Source: Diadema setosum (taxonomy: Eukaryota > Echinodermata > Echinoidea > Diadematoida > Diadematidae). Taken from it: a stretch of DNA of 64,000 nt. The position numbers and the translations under genes were made by a program. The stretch spans positions 26,905,476 through 26,969,475 of the forward strand of contig CM067066.1 of NCBI GenBank assembly GCA_033980235.1, in the 5' to 3' direction. Below, piece by piece: positions 1 to 12,124 of the stretch (the stretch's first letter is position 1; each line of letters begins with the position of its first letter). Below the pieces are notes generated by a model. It did no database searches, was not told where the DNA came from, and saw nothing but the letters and a program-made list of their open reading frames with translations.

Positions 1-764
1 ACATTTTACAGTCCAAAAACTGCCGTGCTCAGCCATAGTTTTCCGCTTTGGAAATTAAGGGGGGGGGGGATTGGAGCGCATGGGTATTGTCACCGGGCGC
101 AACTGCTGGCAATTACTGGCAGCAACATCAGGCGAATTGCATAACGATTCAATGCGAGCGAGCGAAGAGAGCGAGCTTGAAAATTTTGACATTTTACAGT
201 AGAAAAACTGCTGTTTGTAGCTATATTTTTTCGCTCTGGAAATTGAGGGGGGGGGGGCGCACCGGGCGCAACTGCAGACAATTACTGGCAGTAACATCAG
301 TGGAACTGCGTAAAGATTAAATGCGAGCGAGCTTGAAAATTTTGACATTTTACAGTCCCAAAACTGCCGTTTGAAGCTATATCTTTTTTGCTTTCGAAAT
401 TAAGGGGGCGCACCGGGCGCAATTGCTGGCAATTACTGGCAGCAATATCAGGAGAATTTAAATGCGAGCGAGCTTGAAAATTGTGACATTTTACAGTCCA
501 AAAACTGCCGTTTGTAGCTATATTTTTTGCAGTAAGGGGGGGGGGGGCGCACCGGGTGGAACTGCCAGCAATTACTGGCAGCAACTTCGGGAGAATGGCA
601 TTACGACTATATGCCAGCGAGCGGAGCGAGCGAGCTTGAAAATTTTGACATTTTACAGTCCAAAAACTGCCGTTTGTAACTATACTTTTTCGCTTTGGAA
701 ATTAAGAGGGGACGGGGGGGGGGGGGGCACGCCCGGTGCGCCCCTCCCCCTGGATCCGCCACTG
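1..764. mobile_element. Right end of hAT-like element built of a ~165-bp tandem unit
   Basis: About five imperfect copies of one unit follow each other. Each has a CGAGCGAGCTTGAAAATTTT core, a TTTTACAGTCC stretch, an AAACTGCCGTTTGTAGC stretch, a G-run, and a GCGCACCGGGCGCAACTG stretch. The block stops at TGGATCCGCCACTG (751-764). That end matches the tip of the short MITE at 50041-50210 and resembles hAT termini. The left end lies before the window. The same unit in the opposite orientation fills the hAT-like elements at 33608-36319 and 50731-59095. Open frames across it are repeat artefacts. Confidence 0.7.
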
Positions 765-835
765 GTAGTCAAGGGTGTCGGTTTATGTTCATGACTGGGG
801 AGATATGACCAGCGAGGTGGCGTCGAAGTGACCAA

Positions 836-1647
836 TTCAATTCAATTCAAAGTTTATTTCATTTTTCGACATAACATATGTTTCACTTCTTTTGATAACA
901 GAGAACAAGGTAAATAGAACATAGTGAAATGAAAAGACTGTACAATGATTGAGAACCTACAGTAATCATACATTGCATAGTAAAAAAGAAACAGAAGTGA
1001 TCGAAGTGAAGTACATGTATATACCGTGCGAAAAATGGAGGGACCCACTAAAAAGACAGAGCTTGTAGTGTGTGGGCCCCTCTGGAAAAGGACATTGATG
1101 GAATCGAATCATTGTAGATACAAAAGATAACAAAGTGGAAGAAGTCTGGATACAAAAGATAATAAAGATAATAAAGTCCGGAAGTCTGGAAGCCCACTGA
1201 AAATTAGATTACCAGATATACACTTTCATAGACGCGAACAAACATGAAACAGGACTAGACAACGAGAAAACTACTGAAAAAAAAAGGTTGTACAAGACAA
1301 ACGGGATGGACAAGACTGACAAACTGAAGACAAAATAGCAGACAAGAATGCACAACAGAAACAGAAACAGAACAACAGAAACAGCGATCTTCGGCAGAAG
1401 CATGCCAAGAGAATAAGAGGATAGTTGTAGGGGAAAAGTAATATTTTGACGCCTGAAAAAAGACAAGAAAATAGAAAATAGAGGGACGTATGAACAGGAG
1501 TAACATACGGAAAGTCAACTTCAAGACGCTATGGGCAAAATTGCATAGGTGACAACATTGCGAGCATCCAGGAAAAAGATACCATTAATTCTTTGAAGAG
1601 GGGACAAAGTGAGCAGGTAAGTGTAACTGAGAAAAAAGGCCAAATGG
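836..1647 (-). repeat. LINE-A 3' untranslated region with (TTGAA)n tail
   Basis: Downstream of the LINE-A stop codon the minus strand runs through about 800 bases without credible coding potential. It ends in an ATGAAATAAA stretch followed by about three TTGAA repeats (836-856 on the plus strand reads as AATTC repeats). A pentanucleotide tail is typical of CR1/L2-like LINEs. Similar AATAAAATGAATTGAATT tails occur at 47060-47093 and 48490-48530. Confidence 0.65.
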
Positions 1648-4600
1648 TTAATTCGGTATTGTAGAGTCATACGATTGCAATAAAAAAGACTTCAGTCTCC
1701 TCTTGAAAGAATATATGGATGGAGCGTTTTTTATGTCTTGATTCAAAGAATTCCAATAATTTGGGCCTACATAAATAAGTGTGTTTTTAGCAAAAATCGT
1801 TCTTAAAAGAGGTAAGTGAAATTCATTGGAACGCCTAGTAGGATATTCATGAAATGATTGATTTTTTAGGAACATAGAGTCAAAAATAGACGGAAGCAAG
1901 TTATTACAATACTTGTACATAAATTGCCCTAAATTAAACAAAAACAAATCTGCAATCTTTAAGAGCTTGTTGGAGGCAAACAACATATTTGTATGAGAAC
2001 GTACAGGGGAATAACAGATAACACGGAAAGCTTTCTTTTGTAAGAGGAACACTCTCTCTAATAAATTCTGATGCGTGTTGCCCCAAACTAATATTCCATA
2101 ATTAAGATGAGGCAATATTAACGACGAATATAGCATAAGTAATGATTTTTGAGGAATATGAAATTTCAATCTATTTACAATGCCTATATTACGTGAAATT
2201 ATATTGCAGACATTATCAACATGTGATTTCCAGGAAAGTTTGTCATCCACAATGACACCCACAAATTTGATATGTGAGACACTTTGTAGATGAGAGTCAT
2301 CTAATACTATATTTGTACCTAAACTATCAACAATATTACTAAAAAGCATATATTTTGTTTTTTGAGCATTGAGTGATAGCCTATTGGCCCTGACCCAATT
2401 TGTCACTTTTTTCAATTCAATGTTAATTTTATGAACGAGAAAATCAGTATCATTATGGGCAAAAAATACATTAGTGTCATCTGCAAAATGAATAAAAGAG
2501 AGGTCGTCGGATATTACGCGACAAAAATCATTGATATAAATAATGAACAATAACGGCCCTAAGAGACTTCCCTGTGGGACACCACATTTAACTTCTCTGA
2601 CAACGGAATCATTGTTTTTAATTGTAACGAATTGTTTTCTATCAACTAAATAACTCTTGAACCACTCCAAGGCCTAATTCCCACGTATTCCATAATGCGA
2701 TAACTTATAAAGTAAAATGTCATGATTGATAGTGTCGAAGGCCTTGGAGAAATCCAAGAAAATACTAACTAAATGAGAATGGTTATCGATTGCGTGAACA
2801 ACTCTATCAACAAAATGCAAAAGAGCATGCGTAGTACTATGTTTCTTACGAAAACCAAACTGGAAATTCGTAAAAACGTCGTGTACCTTCAAAAAATTGA
2901 TCATACTCTTGTAAATAAGTTTTTCTAAAACCTTAGACAATGACGATAATAATGAAATTGGGCGAGGGCGTAATTGTTGACTTCGAACTTATCGCCTGCC
3001 TTAAATATTGGGATTACTTTAGCTAATTTCATTTTATCAGGGAACACACCATTAAAAATTGACAGATTAAATATATGAGCAAGTGGATCAGCAATCGAGG
3101 AAATAACACCCTTAAGTATGAAATTATCTATCTCATCATAACCAGAACTTCGTTTATTTTCAAAAGAAGAAATTATATCAATAATTTCAAATCTGTCAGT
3201 TGGTATAAAAAATATGGAATCAGAATTACGCTGACCTAAAAATTCAGCAAAATGAGAATCTGTTGCAGGAATGTTTTGAGCATAATTTTCGCCTATTTTT
3301 GAAAAATAAGAAATAAAAATATTTGCAATATGAAGAGGATCATTGATCAATTCATCATTCAATTTAATTTTATCAATGTCAGAGTGTTTACTCGGAACAT
3401 TCATGGCCTGTTTTAGGACTTTCCAAGTATTTTTCATATCAAACTTATATTTCGATAATTGCTTAAAGTAATATCTTTTCTTTTCAGAACGTATAAAATC
3501 ATTGTCAAGGTATTTTTATATGATGTATATCTATTCTTCGATCGCTCAGTTTTTTCCAATTTGTACTTATAATACAAACGATTTTTCCTATTAACTGAAC
3601 GAAGAATTGATCTGGAAATCCAAGGTAATCTAGGTGTCTTTTTATACTCTGTTCTATTTCTTTGTTTTGGGATTACATCATCTAAATGATGATTAAAAAT
3701 TTCCATAAAATTACAAAAGGATATATTAACATCATCGCTGCCAAATACTCCTGACCAGTCAGCATTCTCGAGAGCCACATCAAAACTAGCTAACTTTTCA
3801 GGTGAAACTCTACGTCTAAACAAAAGGGGTGAAATAGGTTTAATATTAGCTGGTGTTTTAAGAGTAAAACAAGTCATTATTGGAAAATGATCAGTCATAT
3901 CTGAAAGGATTATAAAAGAGTCAGGGAGGGGTAGAATATTACAAAACAAGTTGTCAATGAGGGTGGCAGAGCGGTCTGTAACACGTGTGGGTTTAGAAAT
4001 AAGAGGAAGAAAGGACGAGGACAGAAGTGTGTGAAGAAAATCACTAGAGATATTATCATGCTCAGACTTCAGCAAATCAATATCGAAATCACCGAGTAAA
4101 AAGCAATCCTTATTTCGGAAAACGTGTGAATTATCAAGATCTGAAAAAATAAGTTAAAAAATCATTGGCGTTTGAATTAGGAGGTCTGTATATAATGCCT
4201 ACCATAAGATTTCTACATCCTGGGATAAGAATTTCTATAAACAAAGATTCAACAACATTGTCCATTCTAGAAATATCTTCATGAACAATAGTATCAAAGG
4301 AACGTGATATGTACAATGCAACGCCCCCTCCATTCTTATCAAGCCTACTGTTAACAAACAAATTATAACCCTCAATTGCGAAATAATTTTCTGTATTGGA
4401 AGGTAACCATGTCTCACTTAATCCGATAACGGATATATAGCGACTGGCTTGCATCAGATTCTAATAGAAATTTTAAATCATCAAAATGTTTATTCAAACT
4501 CCTTATATTTAAATGTAACAAAGAAAACGTGTCCTCAGAAAAATTATGAATCATATCTTTGCATTGATTCACTGTAATATAAATGCACAACATATTTTGA

Positions 4601-4798
4601 GTGAAATCATTACTAAGATCATGAGGCAATTCATTTGCAGCTGTATTCAGGCTATCGGTAACAAAATCATCGTAAGGGGTGGTTCGTGTACTGGTTAACC
4701 CACTAACTGGGTCAGAATCTAAGCTTGTGTTCCTAAACAATTCAAAAAAAATCATCGTTCGATACGGAATGAAATGGAGCATTCAGAAAATTAGCCAT
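1648..4798 (-). pseudogene. LINE-A ORF2, APE endonuclease plus reverse transcriptase, frameshifted
   Basis: This is the decayed replication polyprotein of an APE-type non-LTR retrotransposon. It starts at an ATG at 4796-4798 and is put out of frame within a dozen or so codons by an extra T in a T-run near 4750. The endonuclease part shows a LNIRSLN start (~4500), SETWLPS (~4415), a GGGVALYISR stretch and an MTDHFP motif near 3890. The RT part shows FLDFSKAFDTINHD (~2730), a GVPQGSLLGPLLFIIYIND block (~2560) and FADDTN (~2490), followed by a C-terminal WNSLNQDIK block. Breaks are visible near 4440, 3440 and 2970 (frameshifts) and 2671 (TAG after GIRGN). No PHD finger or ORF1 is evident. The copy is clearly inactive. 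The clade (CR1, Jockey or relatives) would need a tree. Confidence 0.88.
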
Positions 4799-5284
4799 AA
4801 TTAAAAATACGAGACGAATTTTTGAAAGTCTGCGTTATTAACAAAACTAGGATGTCGTGAATAAGTGGACGATACAAGAAAATACCCAGTCGCCGGGATG
4901 TGGCAAGACGCTGGAGTAATCTACGAACATGGGTGACGTCAAAATCATGATAAGCAGAAGATCGCTGAAGAGACGTAGAACGTGAAACGAGAAAGGGCAG
5001 AATAAGGTAAGTAAGAACACTGAGAAGCATGGACAGAAAAAGACAGAACACACAAAACATAATAAGAATAAATCCAGTGTCTCTGTGGGCTTCCGAGACG
5101 ACAGCAAAAACATACATACACAAAAATTTGAGCCGACATTAGGCAAGGACAAACGTGGCTTGGCTATTACATTCGATCAATTTCCGGATCATCAATGATA
5201 TACGATAAGTACAGAATAGCTCCAAAAACCCCAGGCCAATTACCTTCTCGGCACTTGTTAGCACACCGCAGGTCTGAATACGAA
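4799..5284 (-). other. Probable 5' region of LINE-A
   Basis: Minus-strand sequence upstream of the LINE-A ATG. It has short overlapping frames in two phases, one with a hydrophobic stretch, but no recognisable ORF1 domain. The 5' border of the element could not be located; it lies before the GC-rich repeat that starts near 5290. Confidence 0.3.
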
Positions 5285-5289
5285 ACATA

Positions 5290-5480
5290 TTTTCACACCA
5301 ATGCCGGTGTCACAGTCGATCCGTTCCGGGTTCCGGGGGAACCGATATACCGGCTGAATCCAGTCGATTAGTTCCGCGGAACGAATATACCGCACAATAG
5401 GCAGTACGCAGAAACGTTCCGCAACCGTCGATCCTATCCGGGTTGTGCGAGTAGGCCTCATTAAAAACAAAATAATATCT
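5290..5480. repeat. GC-rich interspersed repeat with GGTGTCACA tip, copy 1
   Basis: The tip reads GCCGGTGTCACAGTCGATCCGTTCCGG and is followed by GAACCGATATACCGG and short inverted GTTCCG/CGGAAC motifs. The same order of motifs, reverse-complemented, occurs at 10080-10345. It stands out from the AT-rich surroundings. No coding potential is seen. Confidence 0.5.
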
Positions 5481-6017
5481 GTTTATTGTGGATGCCTATA
5501 CCGAAGCCAAAAATCTAAGAAAGCTATTTCTTCATTTTTAAAATGATATCAAGGACAAACCTGTTTTTACGTTCTGATAATTTCCCTTTAAATGAATCAC
5601 ATTATAGCCTCGTACAAGTGGCGCGAAGAAATGAATCACTGTAGGGCTTACAATGTATTAGCTAAGTAGCATGCACAAATACGTACTAGTCGATCATCTG
5701 GAGCCGTTGCACAGACAGTGTGCGATTAGCCTTTATTTATAGACAAAACTTCAAAGAACAGTTCAACGAAAGAGCATGATAATACTATAGTTATAAAGTC
5801 CTACATTTATAAGAGACTGCTTGAAGTGGGAAGGAGGAGAGAGGGAGGTTTTGCTGGTAGGGTACAGCAAGGATAAACATGTTTGTTTTTTTCGGTGAGC
5901 TTTGTTCTGATAAGACAATCATTGTTCAGCTGTACTTCAAAACGAAAAAGAATGTTGGTCTAGATAGTCTGCAAACAAATTGTGTATGCAGGGGAGTAAA
6001 ATGGAGCTATGCATGTG
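5481..6017. other. AT-rich intergenic sequence, nothing recognised
   Basis: No ORF, repeat border or RNA gene could be supported here. Confidence 0.4.
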
Positions 6018-6530
6018 GATTTCATTTCATTTATTTATTTTATTCTAATTTTTCTTTCAACAAAACATAACACAAAGTAAATCAAAAATGCAATCATAAG
6101 CAAACATACATTACAAAGTATGACATTCAATGGTAATTAACAAACTAATAAAGATATGCACACATACTGGAATTACAAAGTTATGTTTGCAGGGTAAAAA
6201 TGAGAACTACCCTGCATACACTTGTCGTCTGTTCTTCTCTTCTTCTCTGACCAGGAGCATTGCTTGTAGATTTTAGACCACTCTAAAATATCTTAAAAAT
6301 ACTTATTATAATTACAAGAACGTGATTATGCATAATGCAAAAAATATAAGACAAAATGAAACAAACAACACAGACACAACAACGTGACATGACTAAACTG
6401 AGGGGAATATACGAATGAAAGGATTAGAGCAAAAACAAAATTAAAGGAAGAAGGAGAGAAAGAGAGAGAGAGAGAGAATGCCTACACACTGAACAGATAA
6501 ACGGAAGAGGAGATTTATTGATTGATTACT
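6018..6530 (-). repeat. Possible LINE 3'-end fragments
   Basis: The plus strand begins with ATTTCATTTCATTTATTTATTTTATTC (6018-6044), which on the minus strand looks like an A-rich LINE tail. A second possible tail, ATTTATTGATTGATTACTC, starts near 6511. A GA-rich run lies at 6455-6478. No coding remnant was found, so the call rests on the tails alone. Confidence 0.3.
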
Positions 6531-6849
6531 CAAATTATCCACTCTGGAATTTTTCATACTTTGGATATCGCAACAAAATTAACATTCAATACATTACGGG
6601 TACACCACAATCAGACATGTCATTGAGTACAAAATGAAACTCACTCACATTAACATACAGTAACGTATGCACCATAATAACATAATACATTAACCCGACA
6701 TTTACAACTACACTTATCTATACAAAAGCTATTAATATACAGCTGTATTTCACTTTCATATAATTATTCCACTCATAAATGTATTTGATAATATCCTTTC
6801 ATACATCATCATTCTACACCAAACAATTATATCACCACATATCCCAATA

Positions 6850-6852
6850 TAC

Positions 6853-6884
<32 letters not shown>

Positions 6885-6925
6885 ATATAATAATAATGAT
6901 AATAATAATAATAATGATAATTACC
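6850..6925. repeat. Compound microsatellite (AT)n (GT)n (TAA)n
   Basis: An ATATAT run passes directly into GTGTGT and then into AATAATAAT interrupted by GATAAT. A further AATAATGATAATAATAA run occurs at 7340-7360. Confidence 0.85.
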
Positions 6926-7605
6926 ATGGCAGCGGCTTAACAAAATAACACCAAATGTGTCTTGCATGTACACCTGTAAATCATTACATATTCCAAATTT
7001 AAAATTACATAACTTAAATAGTGTGGGAATAAAAAACAAAAAAATATTTAAAAAAATAAGATTACCATAACAATGCTTTCTCTATCAAACACACACGAGA
7101 AACATATATCCTACAAATCTACACCTCACTTTCATCATCACCATGCAAATTTGAACTCAATTACTTCAACAGTATAAAGATAATCACTCAATATCACCAT
7201 ATACTCCAGATTTCATCAGAATTAATTCAGAGCTGTAGAAAAGTTCGCGACGTAAACTTTGCGACGAACCGCCCGACCGCTCGACCAACCACACACTTAT
7301 TCCTGTATACCTTCTTATACTCTTTGGATATGCGGGAGCATAATAATAATGATAATAATAAATACACCAAAAACTAATCATTACAACTTATCTAATTACT
7401 CTGGCATTATACGTGTGAATGGAATCCGGGACAAAAGCACTTCTAAAACGGGTATAACACGCTTTGTGCGAGGAGGACAGAGTCTGATACCTGATCTGTT
7501 CAGGCAATAGTAACCGTACAGACGGTGTGTTAAATCGGTCATTATCTTGTTTACCTTGACCATCATTCTTCTTCAACTAACGAATTACCATCTGTTTTTA
7601 TCCAC

Positions 7606-7833
7606 ATGTTCAAAAGGAATCGCTCTGTCTACTGTTATCCCACTTGCCAGAGTGACGCCTATCACCTTCCCCGTACTCGCACTATTTTTGCAAAGAAAAC
7701 AGTTGTATTTACTGGACCCAGATATTGGAATGACCTCCCTCAAGATATTACTTCTTCTTTGTCTTTATTCATCTTCAAACGCAAATTAAAACAGTTATTA
7801 CTTAGTGCATACACACTTCCAAGTGTTTAGCAA
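7606..7833 (+). pseudogene. LINE 3'-terminal RT fragment
   Basis: The frame encodes about 74 residues with TRTIFAKKTVVFTGPRYWN, DLPQDI and FKRKLKQLL blocks, then a stop. These match the C-terminal tail of LINE-A (TIFAKNTLIYVGPNYWNSL) and LINE-D (CKMFNSLP). The rest of the element is missing upstream, so this is a 5'-truncated, dead copy on the opposite strand to LINE-A. The initial Met is not a biological start. A poly-T run follows at 7841. Confidence 0.75.
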
Positions 7834-8343
7834 CTTTTTTTTTTTGATACTCCCAGTCTTTTGTCCTTGTCCGCAGCTTCAAGTTATTAAAGTTATTTAA
7901 TGGTACAGATACATTTTTTAATACATAGCATTCCTTTTCAAACAAGCGAGATCCGTATACAGTCTGGTTTGTGCGATATCTATGTGGTTCATTACTTTAT
8001 TCTTTATCGATTTTTGTACTGATATAATTTTAGTTGGTCAAGACAAACATATCCGTTCTCCGTATAATTATATGCCTATGAATTTGGGAACCTACAGTTT
8101 TACAAGCGTTAAAGCTTTTTATGTATAGGCCCCATCATATTTCTGATACTTATTTGTGACATATTATGGTATGACCATGTACATTTGTGTCAAGAATGTT
8201 TTTTTTTTTCTTCTTCTTCTTCTTCAATCAAAAGACATGATTGTATATATTTGGTATTCTTGTTTTATTGTCAATAATTTTGTAATCTCATCATTGAGAA
8301 AATGCAAATATGAAATTTTAACTGAACATCTTATTTATTCTTA

Positions 8344-9154
8344 CACGGTCATGGATGGCTGAGTAATCATTCTTTTTGGACAATGGGTCAAATTGGACTT
8401 GGGACCAAGTTTCAGTTAGTGAGACCAGCATAAATCCTTTTCAATTCACCTTTTTTTTTTTTTTTTTTGAATGTTCAGACTGGTGAGACATACCTAGGGC
8501 CCTTCTTCTTTGAAAACAACCGCAACGAAAATGGATACTTACAAATTTTAAATGAACATGTCATTCCTGAATTAATGGAAAATTTTCCTGTGCAACAAAG
8601 TGGTGTGTTCAGACGCCTATGGTGGGCACAGTAGGTTATATCGCACCAGCCCATCGATTAGTTGCAGTAAGAAACAGATTGGCTGAGGTATTTGGAAATC
8701 GGGTGATTGCCTTGTATCATGATGTGGATTGGCCACCAGAATCTCTGGATCTAACTTCTTGCGATTTTTTTTTTCTTTAGGGTTATCTCAAGAGCAAAGT
8801 GTTCATTATCCCTCAACCTGACATTGCAACTCTGAGACAAAGAATCACTGATGAATTTGAAGCTCTACGCCATCAAGCCACAATGATTCGTAGGGCTGTG
8901 CGTGAGATGTAGAAAAGAGCTAATCTCTGTGTGGGAAGGAATGGTGGCCGTGTTCAGGGGCATGGGATGTAATGTTAAAAAGAGATATCCGGAAAAAAAA
9001 AAACAATGGTAAGTTGTGATTATTAATTTCATTATTCCATTTGTTAACTTAATTTCTGATAATGTGCATTGATTCTTGTAGTGTCTAAACTTGGTCCCAA
9101 GTCCAATTTACCCATTGTCTAAAAAGAATGATTACTTAGCCATCCATGACCGTG
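8344..9154 (+). mobile_element. Tc1/mariner-type element with ~69-bp terminal inverted repeats
   Basis: The left end, CACGGTCATGGATGGCT (from 8344), and the right end, its reverse complement ending at 9154, pair over about 69 bases with only a few mismatches. Both carry the AAATTGGACTTGGGACCAAG block. TA lies immediately outside each end (8342-8343 and 9155-9156), as expected of Tc1/mariner insertion. The 811-bp element is internally deleted and holds only the C-terminal part of a transposase. Confidence 0.88.
8478..8980 (+). pseudogene. Decayed mariner-like DDE transposase, C-terminal part
   Basis: Translated pieces, in shifting frames, read ETYLGPFFFENN, a LNEHVIPELMENFP block, VFRRLWWAQ, NRLAEVFGNRVIAL, DWPPESLDLTSCDFFF, GYLKSKVF and a TDEFEAL/RRAVREM stretch. 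They match the catalytic half of Tc1/mariner-type transposases, whose WPPxSPDLTPxDFF motif holds the third acidic residue. The second aspartate (normally after WWAQ) is hit by a frameshift at TAG near 8632. The spacing from there to the third Asp is about 131 bases, roughly 43 codons, longer than in DD34D mariners. The N-terminal DNA-binding part is absent. Confidence 0.8.
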
Positions 9155-9547
9155 TATGCATAAATATCATTTTGAAGAGGAGTATTATATGGTTTTCAGA
9201 TGTTGCTACTCACTTTGGTGTAAAGTTAACACAATCTTCACAAATTTGAAATCAAATCTTGTTGCGTGTTTTTTTTTTATACGCACTGTATAAACAGAGA
9301 CTCTCCACCTTATCTGCCCACTACACATGTATTTTCTTTTTTCAGTCCAAACCGATTTTGTATAATGTACTTTCAATTTCTCTTAGAATCGTATGCTCTC
9401 TATTTCAAATGTGCTTTCTAATTATCTTGCAAAACGTTAAATTTTCAATCGCCCATCTCAACCAAAACTATACTCTATCTCTTTAGAATACCTTGCCTGT
9501 TTGAAGTAATCTCTGTGTATTGATAGACCGCCTCCCCAAAAGAGAAT

Positions 9548-9570
9548 ACACACACACACACACACACACA
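9548..9570. repeat. (CA)n microsatellite
   Basis: An uninterrupted run of about eleven CA dinucleotides. Confidence 0.9.
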
Positions 9571-10079
9571 TTCATATGCACATACACACAGACACAAGAT
9601 ATAATAAAGACAACTGAACACACAAAAACAAAATTCATCCCGTCATCTTTAGTTGTTACAACTGAAAAAATAATGAACCAAACGAACATGCATGTATGAC
9701 GTTGGCGATTATATTGGTCGTTATATCGCACTAAAATGATTAGACTCTGTGCCCTGAAAATAGACATTAAAACGAAGGTGGACTATTTGAGCTCATAGTA
9801 TGTTTAATATGAAGCTCCTTGTATTACAGTAGTTAACATGAAGCATGCCGAACATCCCAATTACAGTGACTCATTTGGTTATTATGTTCAAAATTATTCA
9901 AATCAGAGAGAGGTTGGCATGACCAACGTCACATCGTGCAGAACTCTACAGAGCAGAGTTCTGTGACTGTACCATGGCCACCATGACGTCGAAAGAGATA
10001 AGGGAGGGGGAAAAAAAGGAATCGCTTTGTAGTCCGGGTTTCAAATTGGCAAATTTGTTCGGTTGGCTGGTCAGAGAGA
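9571..10079. other. Unannotated sequence
   Basis: No gene seen. A short palindrome, AACTCTACAGAGCAGAGTT, occurs at 9942-9962. Confidence 0.4.
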
Positions 10080-10345
10080 TTGGAAAAGTTCATTGGCTGT
10101 AGAGGGAGACTGGAAAAGTACATTTTACTGAAGGGGTGTTTCCCCATTACCACTTTGTATACATTGTATACGGAAGAGACCCGGATCGAATCGGCGGTGG
10201 GGGATCTTATCGGCGGTGAGGCAAAAATCCCGCCGATTGGATCTGGGGGATCTGATATACCGGCCAAAGTCCGCCGATAAGTTCCGGCGGAACTTATCGA
10301 CTGGCCGGAACGGATCGCCTGTGACACCGCCAATGGCATCATTAT
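10080..10345. repeat. GC-rich interspersed repeat, copy 2
   Basis: CGGCGG, GATATACCGGCC, AAGTTCCGGCGGAACTT and GGAACGGATCGCCTGTGACACCGCC follow in order. Read on the minus strand this gives the same tip and motif order as 5290-5480. The sequence is full of short GTTCCG/CGGAAC palindromes. It is probably a small non-autonomous transposon, but no target duplication was identified. Confidence 0.5.
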
Positions 10346-10431
10346 AACAGTGGTAGTGTGTGTATGCATGGCGTGTGTTAGCAGTGTTTTAACATGCGAG
10401 AGTATGATTGTGCTCGAGAGTGTGAGATTTG

Positions 10432-10462
10432 GGTGTGTGTGTGTGCGTGTGTGTGTGTGTGT
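10432..10462. repeat. (TG)n microsatellite
   Basis: TG run interrupted once by TGCG. Confidence 0.85.
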
Positions 10463-10542
10463 CTTAACGTGTGCGTGTTTGACGTGGGCGTGGCTGCGAG
10501 TGTAGGCAGATAAGGAAAGAGTTCGGTTCAGTGCAGACGATA

Positions 10543-11521
10543 TAGTGGGGCAGATATGTGAAAAAGATCCTCACATCCGGCGGAAAGTATGAAATTTTGC
10601 ATGTAGGGGTATTTTGAGGCGCTGATTTCAAAAATTGCCGGATCCAAGAGGTCTGACATCGGGGTCGGCCGCCATTTTGAATTCCAATATGGCCGCCGTC
10701 AAAGATCCCTATCTTCACTTCTGAATGACATTAGCCATTGGAACTTGATATATTAAAGCATGGTGATATGATGACTTCAATAACAGACTCATTTGATTTG
10801 TCTGACAAGCTGCACGGCAGCCAATTTGAATTTTTATACATATTTTCCATGTTGGAGTGTTGAAAATCTCTATCTCGGGTTTGTAAATTAGGCTACCTGA
10901 TTGAGCGCGCGTTTGTAACTGATAGAGTGCGCGCTGCTGTATTTACATTGTGACGTCAGTGAAAGGTGCATTATGCTTCCTTTTTGCTGCACTTTTTGAC
11001 ATGCCCGTGAATGTTAGTCATGATGTTTGTCTTCGTAGTCACATTGGAATTCAAAATAGCAGGCATTGCCTTTGTCAGACACAGCACATTAGTTGATATT
11101 TTAGCTCAGTATGTTAAAATACTTGTTTACCCCTAATTTCAAGGTCTCTCACCACTGAGAAATCGAGATAGAAATTTTGAATATTTCGTCGAGGCGGCCA
11201 TATTGGTATTCAAAATGGCGGCCATTCGATGTTTGTCAGACACTCCAAATCAAACTGTCATCAAATTCAATGTGTCAAAACGCTCATGTGTACCAAATTT
11301 TGGTGTCACAAGTCATTCAGAACTGAAGATAGGGATCTTTGAATTTGTTTTGTGATGGCGGCCATATTGGAATTCAAAATGGCGGCCTACCCCGTGATCA
11401 GATCTCTTGGATCCGGCAATATTTGAAATCAGCGCCCCAAAATACCCCTATATGCAAAATGTCATACTTTCTGCCGGATGTGAGCATTTCGACTAATTTT
11501 TGTTACATATCTGCCCTACTA
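10543..11521. mobile_element. 979-bp long-inverted-repeat DNA transposon (non-autonomous)
   Basis: The two ~190-base ends are reverse complements. TAGTGGGGCAGATATGT at the left pairs with ACATATCTGCCCTACTA at the right. Further in, both carry CTCACATCCGGC, the GCGCTGATTTCAAA/TTTGAAATCAGCGC pair, TTGCCGGATCCAAGAG, a GCCGCCATTTTGAATTCCAATATGGCCGCC mini-palindrome and AAGATAGGGATC. ATA lies directly outside both ends (10540-10542, 11522-11524), suggesting a 3-bp duplication. No coding sequence is present. The superfamily is not assignable by eye. Confidence 0.8.
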
Positions 11522-12119
11522 ATACTGGGAGGTACAAGTGAAGAATTGCTATACAAGCAAGTACTGTACTTCACATTACACCAGTTTGGCAGAATGATAA
11601 GTACGCAGGAATTGTGCGCACATGAATATGCAGACAAGCGATAAAGATCTAACGTACGGATAAAAACTTGTAACTTTTCCAAAAATTGTCACAATTAAGA
11701 GGGGGATCAGACTTGTAGTAATAATCATCTCAAAAACAAAATGGATGGGGGGGGGGGGTCGTTTATAAAATGCAATATATTCCTCAACTGGTCAAAGTAC
11801 AACCCAACAAGGATTACACATGTATTGAAAATATGATACAGACAAATGAAGTTAATACACACTACAGACACAATCAGTTGGAACCCCTGGAAACCTTTTG
11901 TTCCATTATGTAAATATGGTGGGGGGGGGGGGGGGGGGGACACTCGCAACTGCATAGCCTTTCGGCACTGAAAAAATGAAATTCACTATTGTCGTGTACA
12001 AGATATCACTGCAATATTCATGTATATAATTCATACATCATAATATCAAGTTTGCGTAATTCCCCAACACCAACAAAAAATAAATAAAAAGAAAGAAATC
12101 TGAACAGTTACATAAATCT
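11522..12119. other. AT-rich spacer with two poly-G runs
   Basis: Poly-G runs at about 11746-11758 and 11921-11939 are the only notable features. No gene seen. Confidence 0.5.
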
Positions 12120-12124
12120 AATTC

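Noticed and set aside
48..794. Several 60-110-codon ORFs on both strands
   Set aside because: They run through tandem copies of the ~165-bp unit and recur in every array of that unit; they are repeat artefacts.
9929..10369. 146-codon minus-strand ORF
   Set aside because: It covers the GC-rich repeat at 10080-10345, which is non-coding in its other copy; no motif was found.
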